This document shows, piece after piece, positions 11,514-21,661 of a stretch of 64,000 bases of DNA. The stretch's first letter is position 1. The number at the start of each line of letters is the position of its first letter. This stretch comes from Canna indica. Taxonomy: Eukaryota > Streptophyta > Magnoliopsida > Zingiberales > Cannaceae. The translations under genes and the position numbers were made by a program. Location of the stretch: positions 27,040,001 through 27,104,000 of the forward strand of contig CP136893.1 of NCBI GenBank assembly GCA_034359265.1. The letters run 5' to 3'. A model generated the notes under the pieces. That model was not told the DNA's origin. It did no database searches and saw only the letters and a list, made by a program, of their open reading frames with translations.

Positions 11514-12756
11514 TGTTAGAAAATCAGCCTTGGACCTAACTCCACCCCAAAAGCTATAGCTCATGGGGGGAGGATTGCCCAATCTATTTAAAGACTATCT
11601 AGACCACAACCTCAACCAATGTGAGATTTTAACACACATCTCTCATGCCCATGATCCACATCTGGAGCGTGAAGTTTTGCAGGTGGCCCACTATCAACAA
11701 TAGGTCTGGTTCTGATACCATGTTAGAAAATCAGCCTTGGACCTAACTCCACCCCAAAAGCTAGCTCATGGGGGGAGGATTGCCCAATCTATTTAAAGGC
11801 TATCTAGACCACAACCTCAACCAATGTGAGACTTTAACAACCCCCCTCACGCCCAGGATCCATATTTGGAGCGTGAAGTTCTGCAGGTGGCTCATTCTCA
11901 ACCATAGGTTTGGCTCTGATACCATGTTAAGAAATTAGTGAGCCTAACTCACCCCAAAAGCTAGCTCAAGGAGGGAGAATTGCCCAATCTATTTAAAGGC
12001 TATCCAGACCATAACCTCAACCAATGTGGGACTTTGACATGTTAAGAAGTTAGTGGGTCTAACTCATCCCAAAAGCTAGCTCAAGGGGGAGGATTGTCCA
12101 ATCTATTTAAATGCTATCTAGACCACAACCTCAACCAATGTGGAACTTTAACACACCCCCCTCATGCCCACGGTCCACATCTAGAGCGTGAAGTTCTGCA
12201 GGTGGCCCACTCTCAACCATAGGTTTGACTCTGATATCATGTTAAGAAATTAGTGGGCCTAACTCACCCCAAAAGCTAGTTCAAGGGCGGAGGATTGCCC
12301 AATCTATTTAAAGACTATCTACACCACAACCTCAACCAATGTGGGACTTTAACATACCCCCCTCACGCCCAGGATCCACATTTGGAGTGTGAAGTTTTGC
12401 AGGTGGCCCACTCTCAACCAAAGGTTTGACTCTGATACCAAGTTAGATCACATTGGTTGAGGTTGTGGTCTAGATAGCCATTAAATAGATAGGGCAATTC
12501 TTGCCCCTTGAGCTAGCTTTTGGGGTGAGTTAGGCCCACTAATTTCTTAATATGGTATCAGAGCCAAACCTATGGTTGAGAGTGGGCCACCTGCAGAACT
12601 TCACGCTCCAGATGTGGATCCTGGGCGTGAGGGGGGGTGTTAAAGTCCCACATTGGTTGAGGTTGTGGTCTAGATAGTCTTTAAATAGATTGGACAATCC
12701 TTCCCCTATGAGCTAGCTTTTGGGGTGGAGGTAGGTCCAAGGCTGATTTTCGAACA
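11514..12756. mobile_element. Palindromic TRIM array: seven LTRs
   Basis: Terminal-repeat retrotransposon in miniature. Each LTR is about 105-121 bp, reading TGTTAAAGTCCCACATTGG ... CTAATTTCTTAACA in sense. It is followed by the primer-binding site TGGTATCAGAGCC, an internal part of about 85 bp and a G-rich polypurine tract. Minus-strand LTRs: 11514-11634, 11721-11839, 11925-12039, 12040-12153, 12240-12354. Plus-strand LTRs: about 12446-12552 and 12638-12756. The third and fourth LTRs abut with no interior. Orientation flips at 12441. CTTTG flanks the whole array (11509-11513 and 12757-12761). No coding capacity. Confidence 0.85.
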
Positions 12757-13582
12757 CTTTGGATGCACTTGGTGTTGGTATTGGCCTTGAACATCTTCTT
12801 GGAAGGTTTAGGCTTCTTTCACCTTAGCCTGTTTACATCTTTTTGTTGATGTGCACCTATAGTCGAGTCATTCTCTCCTTGTTTGAGCATAACAAAGGTT
12901 TGAGCATACTTTTCTTCAATGACATGGGTGAGTAGGTTGTAGACGGTAGTTGCTTCTTCTTTCTCCCCACTAAAGGTGGCGAGACTCGCTTAAGCAACAC
13001 ATAGCACTTGAAATCACAAATTTCTTCTCATTTTTCAAGAGTTGATATTGGTGAGCATGATGGTAGTAGATTAGATGACTCTCTCCCACAAGTAATATGT
13101 CTTAAGGTTGATTGCCAAATATCAAAAAGGCATAGCTTAACATGAAACTGACTCGTAATTGTAAATCATATCTTGCATTATTTTTCAACTTTGAATTCTG
13201 CCCATGCATTAAACCAATCGAGTGGGTGGAGGATTAGGATGCGGAGTTATCCTCAATTTGAATTGTTGCACAAGACTTACAAAGATGAGACTATTTTGAT
13301 TAGGATGCGGAGTTACCACCAATTTCTTACTTGACTTGAACTCTTAATGTGATAAATGCTTCCTGATCCTTTGAGGTTCTTGATCCGAACTATTCCCCTT
13401 CGAAAATGTCATCAAGAAAAGGCTACGATCAACTTAGTTGATAGAGTAGTGTGGTAAGGCTAGGATCAACTTAGTTGATAGAGTAGTGTGGTAAGGATAG
13501 GATCAAATTCCTTGATAGAGTAGCGTGGTTGTGTCGTCCTTGGCCCTCACATCGGTGATTCGTTTTCAGAATCTTTGTCATG

Positions 13583-14490
13583 TCACTTCTTTGGAAAAAG
13601 TTCGGGATGTACCTTCAAATACTTGTTCTTTGTGTGCCCTTTGATCCAATAATGATCACAATACTTGTCTTGGTTCTTTGCGTTGGTGGAGGAACCAAAT
13701 GCACCTTTCGGATCTTCGTCTTCCTTCTTGTTCCTCAGGGAACCTTTGCGTTCTCCCATGGACTTGTCTTTACGAGGTTTGTTTTTCTTCTCAATTGTCA
13801 TAGCCATGTATGTCACATTGCAGACATCCTTACTTGAAATAAGGCTAACTCATTTTGATGGAATAGTAGAGGCTGACACTGTACATGGAGGATGGAAAAT
13901 TTCCCCAATGATACCCAAAGGGAGAGGGATTGGAGGAACTCAGTTGTGTACTCTTGGTCACTCTGATCCTTCCTTTGGCAGAGTTGATGCTACTTCCATC
14001 GTTTTATCGTCTTTGTAACCCACAAGATAGAATTCTTGTCCTAGCAATTTTTGTACCCATTCCCATGTCAACTCATCGAGGGAATACTCCTTCAGTTCAC
14101 AGTTTCTCTCTGCCATGTGAGAGCATGATTGTACCTTACAAGAATGTACTTTCTCTCTGTCAGACTCCAGTGATTTCCAAGTTCAAAGAGTGAGTCTACA
14201 TTGCATCAATCCAAGCATCAACCTTCTCGGCATCGACCTCCCCATCATAGGTGGGTATCACCACTTTTATTTTGCTTTGGAAGACCCAGTGGAGATGCTT
14301 GTCAAGGAGGATGTCTGGATACTTTTTTCCTATGATATGTAGTCATGCCCTCCTTCAGGGGGTGCTCAGTTCTTCTTAGGGATTGCCTTGGCCTTCTGTG
14401 GCCATCCACACAAGAATTGTCTTCATCTTGGATGAGAGGTCCACAACTTGAGTGGCTAGATCTTGTGTGGAGGTGGAAGAATTTTGTTCG
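13583..14490 (-). pseudogene. Degenerate gag of the minus-strand copia-type element
   Basis: The minus strand opens with MAEQNSSTSTQDLATQ near 14500, shortly after the primer-binding site. Several stops later comes a gag-type tail with a basic stretch and a zinc-knuckle relic, CDHYWIKGHTKNKY (13583-13816). In a C-x2-C-x4-H-x4-C knuckle the second and fourth Cys positions are Tyr here, so metal binding is lost. A 37-bp tandem repeat (13421-13531, three copies containing GTTGATAGAGTAGTGTGG) follows. No pol is present. Confidence 0.6.
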
Positions 14491-14592
14491 GCCATGGTGT
14501 TGTTGTTGGAAGCGTAAAGCCATCCATCTTTGAGTTGTTGTAGTCTTTGCCATGGGTATTTACTATAGGAGGAACAATCGCTCTGATACCAA

Positions 14593-15163
14593 TGATTCAT
14601 ACTTGGGAAGACCAAAGATCCACACGGATGTAGTCTTGATTTGGAGATGATACAGCTTGAGAAAAGAGTCCTCAGGGCTCCAACAGTACCTTAGGGAAAG
14701 TGGGAGGCTCAGCTAGGGTTTTTGATGAGGTTGAGAAAAAAGAGGCGCAGGCGGTTGCCCCTTGTTGGACTGTTTTCCTTGCTGTCCAAAGGATCAACAA
14801 GTGAAAAGGGGATGCGGCCCTGTTACAGAACAAAGGCAACAACCACAGGTCCAGAACATGGCTGCACTGATGTATTTTGCATCTGACAGAGATAGAGAAA
14901 GGAGGAAGGGAGAGGAAGAAGTAGAAGCATCTTATTCCAATCTCTCTTGGCCTTCACATAGAAGAGACCATGGTAATTACAAGAAAGGGTCTCCGAAAAA
15001 TCTAGGAGAATTTTAAAAAGAAACATGGTCTCTTTGACTAACAATTCCTTAGTCTTGTGAAATCTGAAATTAAAAGCTATTGAATTAAAATAAAATACTA
15101 ACTTGAGCATGACTGATATGTGGCAGCATGGTGCTAGTGGACCCTCTTGGATCCCCCGGATCA
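14593..15163 (-). repeat. 5' LTR of the minus-strand copia-type element
   Basis: Direct repeat of 10767-11412. On the minus strand it starts TGATCCGGGGGATCC and ends ATGAATCA immediately before the tRNA-Met-type primer-binding site. Confidence 0.85.
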
Positions 15164-15246
15164 TTATCTATGAAACTTTATTATGGGATGTCGAAGATAA
15201 GCAGGCGAGCAAAGTATAGAATTTGACAACCCTTCCAAAATGAAAA

Positions 15247-15758
15247 GGGTAATTATCTAAATATATCCTGAACTATACATTTTTTTCTCATTTATAGCCA
15301 ATTCCAAAATATTACCAAATTGTATCCCAAACTTTGACATTTGTCTCAACTACATCCTCCCATCAACTCTTCGTCTGCAACACCGTTAAGGCGATGACAT
15401 GGCATTATGACGTGGATTAAAATAATATTTTTTATTTAAAAATATAAAAAGTGCGTCAATTTATTTTTTTATTAAAAAATCACTCAGAAATGGCTCAGAG
15501 TTATTCTTTACTATAAAATAAAAAATATTATTTTATATTATTTAATATAAATTAAAGTGATTATTTATTTTTATTTTTTAAATAAAAATATTATTTTAAT
15601 TCATGTCAAAAAGCCATGTTATCGTCTTAACGGGGTTGCTGACGGGGAGTTAACTATAGAATGTAATTGAGACAAATGTCAAAGTTCGAGATATAATTTG
15701 GTAATATTTTGAAATTGGCCACAAATGAGAAAAAATGCATATATTTAGGCAATTACCC
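15247..15758. mobile_element. MULE-type foldback element (512 bp)
   Basis: The left arm begins GGGTAATTATCTAAATATA and the right arm ends with its near complement TATATTTAGGCAATTACCC. The two arms pair over roughly 170 bp or more (for example AAACTTTGACATTTGTCTC against GAGACAAATGTCAAAGTTCG). A perfect 9-bp TSD, AAATGAAAA, lies at 15238-15246 and 15759-15767. Long arms with a 9-bp TSD indicate a Mutator-like miniature. The AT-rich centre has no open frame. Confidence 0.9.
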
Positions 15759-16912
15759 AAATGAAAATGTTGGCTTGGTTGACTCACCATCTAGACTGCA
15801 CATTCATGTTATTTTTAACAAAGAAGGGTGCCCAAGTGGGTCAAATCTGCATTATCTATAACACCTGCAGAAGTTTCTCAAAACTAAGATTTTGTCTTGG
15901 TTGATCACTATGGTTGACTTAAACCCATGATGTTCTTAACAAAGTAAGGTGCCCATGTTGGTCAAATCTAGCATTAACTGAAGCACCTATAAGGTAATCG
16001 TTTCTATCATTTTATTGTTTGCTGGTATTCCATGGAAATGTAAGATCTTTTTGTCAACCCAATTGAGCTACATGGTGGCAATGTGATTCTCAACATATAT
16101 CTGTAACTTGGTTAGACATAGTTGCACTCCAGTTAAGATGGACATGGAATTGTGCTGCCATAGGTATATGATTCTGGTTCATTTGAATTTACTGAAAAAT
16201 GTTTATTTGAGAATAATATCTGCATGATTGACTTTCTGGTTTCTATTAGCGTTCCTAAATTGCAAAGCCTGAAGCAAAGAATGTAAATACATAGTTGATA
16301 TTAATGAAATGCTTGGTAGTACATTCAAGTTAATTCCTGTGTGGTTGACTTTCTGGCTTCATTAGCCTCATTAAATTGCAAACCCTCAAAGGAAGAATGT
16401 AAAGCCATTATTGTCATAAGGAAATGATTGGTATGTTCAAGTTTAACTATATATACACAACTTATCATCTAAATTTATCTTATTTAGTCATATCCAAGAT
16501 ATGAGATGGTTCCAATGGGTGAACCCGATAGGGACCATCGTAATAATATTTCATTCTTGCAAATAGATCTATTCTCTAATTTAGTTCAACTATTCAATGA
16601 CATAGAACAAAAGGGGATACAAATTAATTTTGTGATTTATTTCATCTAATTCCATGACAGAACAGAAGGAGATATTTTTAATCAGAAGAGATAGTCAATT
16701 ATTATATTTTTCTTTTCTCTCTTCTTTCCATACTTCTCCCTTTATTACTTGCTCATACTTCTTTTGTGATTCTGTGTTTCATTAATAAAATGTAGGTGGT
16801 AACATGTCTCATTTTCTTGAAATTTTTTTCTTTAAACATATTCTTTAGGTGAAAAAAGATTCTATGTTTTTATTCTATGTTTTTTAAACATACTTCTCTT
16901 GTTGAAATGCAG
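15759..16912. other. Upstream region of DGD2 with diverged tandem duplications
   Basis: Two old tandem duplications are visible: a segment with AACAAAGAAGGGTGCCCA near 15820 and a relative with AACAAAGTAAGGTGCCCA near 15938; and a segment with TTGACTTTCTGG at 16229 repeated at 16346. If the 5'-UTR model is right, this lies in the leader intron of DGD2. No gene is seen. Confidence 0.5.
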
Positions 16913-17012
16913 TTTGGTAGTGAGCTTTTACTTGATGTGCTGTTACCATTCTTGCATTGGCACAAGTGTCCGAATCCGTGAAATGAGAATAAGCAACTGA
17001 TATAGTGATTTG

Positions 17013-19993
17013 ATGGCTCGGAAACAGCATATAGCGATCTTCACAACAGCTAGCCTACCATGGATGACTGGAACTGCTGTTAACCCTTTGTTTCGTGCTG
17101 CTTACCTTGCTAAGGATTGTGGTTGGGAGGTCACTCTTGTAATTCCTTGGCTATCATTGAAGGATCAATCATTAGTATATCCAAGTAAGATCACATTTAC
17201 TTCACCCGTGGAGCATGAAGCATATATTCGTTTATGGCTAAAGGAGAAGGCTGAAGTTGTCTCAGATTTTAAGATCACTTTCTATCCTGCAAAGGTAAGA
17301 TATGCTGAAGCACAATAATGGTTTTACATTCTTTCAATATATCTCTGGTGGGTTTGCATCATTACCTGCAGCTGCAATGACTTAAAGGTTGTCATAAAGA
17401 TCAAATGTATTGGTTGCATGATTCTGACATGTCAAATGCCGATAATAATGTATTGAACTAGGTTTCAGCCTCATTATAGATCTTCATCCACTCCTTTTTG
17501 ATTACTTAAAGAAATTTGGTGTAAACTTTTCTAAATATTGCAGTTCTCCAAAGAGAAAAGGAGCATTCTACCTGTTGGGGACATCACTGAGACGATTCCT
17601 GATCAAGTGGCAGATATTGCTGTCCTCGAGGAACCAGAACATCTGACATGGTACCATCATGGTCGGAGATGGAAAACCAAGTTTCGGAGAGTCATAGGCA
17701 TCGTTCATACTAATTACTTAGAATATGTGAAGAGAGAGAAAAATGGGCAGATACATTCCTTTCTATTGAAATATATCAACAATTGGGTTATTCAGATCTA
17801 CTGCCACAAGGTTAGCATGCCGAGAAAATCATACATCTCTGAAGTTTTATTTTCTTTTTATGACAAGCTTATGGTGTTGTGAGAATCATGCATGTCTTTG
17901 AAACTATTTATTGTTGCTGGGCAATTTTTACTTTGACGGAAAGAATGAAGCCTATCACAAATAATGGAGTAATGTGTGGGGCACAACATTGTGCTTGGAG
18001 AAGAATACTACAGTAGGCTATCACTCACTAGCCTGTTCTGATATTTGATAATTGAACTGTTTCCATTGATCTTATGCCTAAATGGGTGGTACTTACTACC
18101 CTATTATTTGTTATAATTTTGTGATTTCTCTCACCGGAGGCTAATAAGTGCATTATCAACAAATTTAGCAAAATATATGAATGATTGATACATGAATGAT
18201 TTACCATATTTTATGTCAGACTTTCAGACAACATTCTTGTATTGATTAATTTGGACCTTGATGAACTAGTAAACCAATCCTAACTTACTGTGCCACTTGC
18301 AGCATAATGTTATAATTAATTATACAAGCTGAAACAGGTCACAATATTATTTTTCATATGAGATGCACAGGTAAACAGATTTAGTCTGATCATTACAAAC
18401 TTACATAATTGATTGACCTTGTAAAGGTTATAAAATTATAGATTGGACATTTTTCAACATTTTGAGCTAAGTGGTCATCTCAAATTTATGGTATAGAGTA
18501 GATTAGGTGGTTGTGTTCAGATCTTGTCAGTCATATATATTAAATATCTACGCCCAATTAAGCTGTTAGTGCTCTTATGGGGCTTGTGCTAGTGCAGCAC
18601 AATTAACTTGTGGACATGCAAAGGGGAGTGTTAAGACTAAGATCTGATCTTAAAAGTATAGATAGGATATTTTCCTAATTGCTTAAGCTTTTGAATCAAT
18701 ATGCAAACTTTATTATATATGATAATCTTTGATCTCCCAAATTTTGTAGAAGAGATTGTGTGAAACCACCTGAGCATCCTCAAACTTTTGACTAGAAACA
18801 TGGATTTTTCACTCTAAAATTCAGTAACCACATTCAAGAAGTAAAATTTAATATAAGATCAATAACATGATAGTATTACTATTTACCATTCAAGATTAAA
18901 AAGCAAGGTTGTTCTTTTGGTTATCCTATTACAGAATATTACTAAATAATCACAGCAATTTATTACAGGTTGTAAGATTATCAGCTGCCACCCAAGATCT
19001 CCCAAGGTCCATCATCTGTAATGTCCATGGTGTTAACCCCAAATTTCTTGAGATTGGGAAAATAAGACATGGACTAATACTAGGAGGTCAAAAAGCCTTC
19101 TCTAAAGGTGCCTACTTTATTGGAAAAATGATTTGGAGTAAAGGCTATAAAGAACTCCTCCAACTACTCTCAGAGCACCAACATGAACTTTGGGATATAC
19201 AAATGGACTTGTATGGAAATGGAGAAGACTCCAGTGAAATTCAAAATTCATTTAGTAAATTGGCCCTGCATGTTAGAATTCATCCTGGACGTGACCATGT
19301 GGATTCTCTTTTTCATGAGTAAGTCTTCAATTTCTGATTTGCATTATTAGTTGCTTGTTGTCTTCAGCTTAATTTTAGCTTAAAATTGGTCAATAAGTTG
19401 TCATCTCTTCGTTTGGAGAAGTGCAAGAACTAGTTTTCTTCAGTTTGCTTATTGATCTTTCCTCATATTGTTGCTATCTCAGCTACAAGGTTTTCATCAA
19501 TCCGAGCACTACTGATGTTGTTTGCACGACAACAGCAGAGGCGCTAGCAATGGGAAAGATTGTTATCTGTGCGAACCATCCTTCTAATGAATTCTTCATG
19601 CAGTTTCCGAATTGCCACACATACAATACCACTGATGAGTTTGTGAAATTAACACTTAAAGCTCTAGCTGAAGAGCCTGTGCCCCTTACAGATGATCTAA
19701 GGCGTGCATTATCCTGGGAGGCAGCGACAGAGAGATTTGTGGAGGCTGCAGAGCTAAATGAGGTCATCCAGGAGAAAGCACTTCCCTCTGCTAAGCCGTT
19801 CATGTCAATGACTGCTGATGACTGGAAGCAAAGTGCAGAGGAAGCATCTGCATACCTTCACAACACAATTTCTGGAATCGAAGCTGCACGTTGTGCTTTT
19901 GGTGCGATACCAGCGACTTTGCAACCTGATGAACAACTATGTAAGGAGCTTGGTTTGGGTTTACCAGAAACCAAGATGTTTTTCAGCCGGTAA
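17013..19993 (+). CDS. DGD2: Digalactosyldiacylglycerol synthase 2 (DGD2), 4 coding exons
   Basis: Transfers galactose from UDP-galactose to monogalactosyldiacylglycerol, making DGDG. DGD2 proteins act at the chloroplast outer envelope and are known to matter most under phosphate shortage. Exons: 17013-17294, 17544-17810, 18969-19318, 19483-19993; introns of 249, 1158 and 164 nt, all GT-AG; phases join cleanly to 469 aa, close to full-length DGD2 and without the long N-terminal extension of DGD1. Visible blocks: IAIFTTASLPWMTGTAVNP (about 7-25), VLEEPEHLTWYHHG, GIVHTNYLEYVKRE, CNVHGVNPKFLE, KGAYFIGKMIWSKGYKELL, GRDHVDSLFH, and NPSTTD...TAEALAMGK (306-322), the GT4-family donor-site motif with Asp311 and Glu319 in the E-x7-E positions. 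The start is the ATG at 17013, since HIAIFTTA follows five residues later. No transit peptide. It looks intact. Confidence 0.95.
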
Positions 19994-21607
19994 ATCTGCT
20001 GCTCCCACCTCTGTCAAAATTACTTAAGGTCAATTAGAATGTGGCAGAGCATTCTGCCCTTAAAGTTCACCCTGCAAGCTTTTGCAGGGCAATGTAACAT
20101 ATTTTGTTCTCTTGCCATCTTATTAGCTTAGCTTACCTGGATATCATGCTTTTAGTGGGGTTTGGATGCTGTACAATTCCTAAATGTAACTTGCATTTGC
20201 ATTTGGGCATGCTGAATCATAATTTACATTTGCATGGTTTGCATAATAAGCTCTATATATCTTTGGTTGTCAGCAATTTGCCTGCAATTTATATTGTTTA
20301 CGTTTCATGAATTGGAATGGAACCAAATATGCTAAGGAAGGACTGTTCATGGGTCATGTTTTGTTTCTTTAATAAATCGAAATTAGAAAATATAAAATGG
20401 AATGCAAATGATTGAAATGGAAATACTAGAATGAGAAAGCATCCTTAAATATCATTCAAGGATGATAATTGTAATCGAGCCGTAATGCATCGGCCTCAGA
20501 GGGTGTGTTTGACCCTCACTAATTGGTTCTAGGGAAGTTTTTTATTAAGAATAATTTTAATTTTGGAAATTATTGACTAAAATTATGACATTTCATTTTT
20601 GAAATGTGGACTTTTTATTAACATAAGTAAAAAGTATATATACTTTGCGAAAAATCTGTTTCTACGATCTATTTTCCACGGAAAATATATTCTACTAAAA
20701 AATTGGTAAAAGCCTTGAGGGAAAGAAATTACAAGAAAGTTATTTTCAAATAAATAAGTAAATTGTTTAAGAGACTTTTTTTTAATATTACTTTTTGTGT
20801 TTTTTCAAATAATTTATTTCTATTTACTTTTATAATCATATTATGTTATTTTAAATTACATATATATCAAACTAAGGAAATTGTAACAATTCTACGTTAA
20901 TCTATATTATTATTGTAAGAAAATATTCCACTTTCATGCGATTTTCTATGTCATAAGGAAAAGATAAATTCTAAAAGATGGACAATTAAATTCGATTTTT
21001 AAAAAAAGTCAAATTGAATATAAGAAGATTTTTTTTCCTAAAGATAAATTCAAATCAAACCTTTTAAATATAACCTAGTTTATTTCTATATTTACAAAGG
21101 GTACACGTGAGGTAATATACACACAGATGTATTACAAGACGTATACAAACGTGAAAAAGATGTATAAAACGCTATAACTAATAATTGAATCCAAGATTTA
21201 CCGGCAATATACCCAGATATTACTACCTACCGCAAGTGGGCTCACAAATTTAACCTAATTAGATATAATTTAATCAACCACTAAGATTAATTAAATCTCA
21301 TCTCCATTATAATACAATGAAGTCTCTTTCCAACTAGAAATATTTTTTCGTTACTTACCTTTCCATGGGCACCAAACATACTCTAAAAAGTGGTCAATTT
21401 TGTGTGAATTGATACCCATGAAATTTATTGAGACTTTTCATAGGTTGATATACTGAATCACCAGGGCAAAGGTCCACTCTCCTTTGTCTTCAAGTGACCA
21501 CATCAGGTGTGAAGCGTTTCATGGGTGATTTAGCAGCCTTGTCAACTAGATCGAGCGAGCTCCATTTCACAATGTTCACTCGGTGGCTTCGGCGGCGCAA
21601 CACAGAG

Positions 21608-21646
<39 letters not shown>

Positions 21647-21661
21647 GGATCGAACTAAGAC
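19994..21661. promoter_or_regulatory. DGD2 3' region and upstream region of the folate gene
   Basis: Holds the DGD2 3' UTR (no unambiguous poly(A) site chosen) and AT-rich DNA from 20500 to 21390. The ends of that AT-rich stretch (GGGTGTGTTTGACCC near 20500 and GGCACCAAACATACTC near 21368) resemble a decayed PIF/Harbinger terminal pair, but no TSD was found. A (CT)n microsatellite at 21612-21643 lies in the presumed 5' UTR just ahead of the next gene's ATG, a common plant leader feature. Confidence 0.5.
21612..21643 (+). repeat. (CT)n microsatellite in presumed 5' UTR
   Basis: About 16 uninterrupted CT dinucleotides end 18 nt before the ATG at 21662. Pyrimidine tracts of this kind are frequent in plant 5' leaders and core promoters. 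Its length is likely polymorphic. Confidence 0.9.

Larger units (their letters stand above)
10767..15163 (-). mobile_element. Non-autonomous copia-type LTR retrotransposon (minus strand)
   Basis: Two direct repeats (10767-11412 and 14593-15163) are its LTRs. In minus orientation they begin TGATC and end near TGAATCA. A perfect 5-bp TSD, TTATC, flanks the element (10762-10766 and 15164-15168). The primer-binding site is complementary to initiator Met-tRNA (TGGTATCAGAGC on the minus strand, 14591-14580), next to the right-hand LTR, which is therefore the 5' LTR. A C-rich run at 11415-11424 is the complement of the polypurine tract beside the 3' LTR. The interior keeps only gag remnants, with no integrase, reverse transcriptase or RNase H. 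A TRIM array of 1.24 kb is nested in it. Confidence 0.85.

Noticed and set aside
11514..12756. CRISPR-like array
   Set aside because: Units are LTRs with TG...CA ends, primer-binding sites and polypurine tracts, in a plant nuclear context.
20497..21385. PIF/Harbinger element between the two genes
   Set aside because: The ends only partly match as inverted repeats, and no TTA-type duplication was found.
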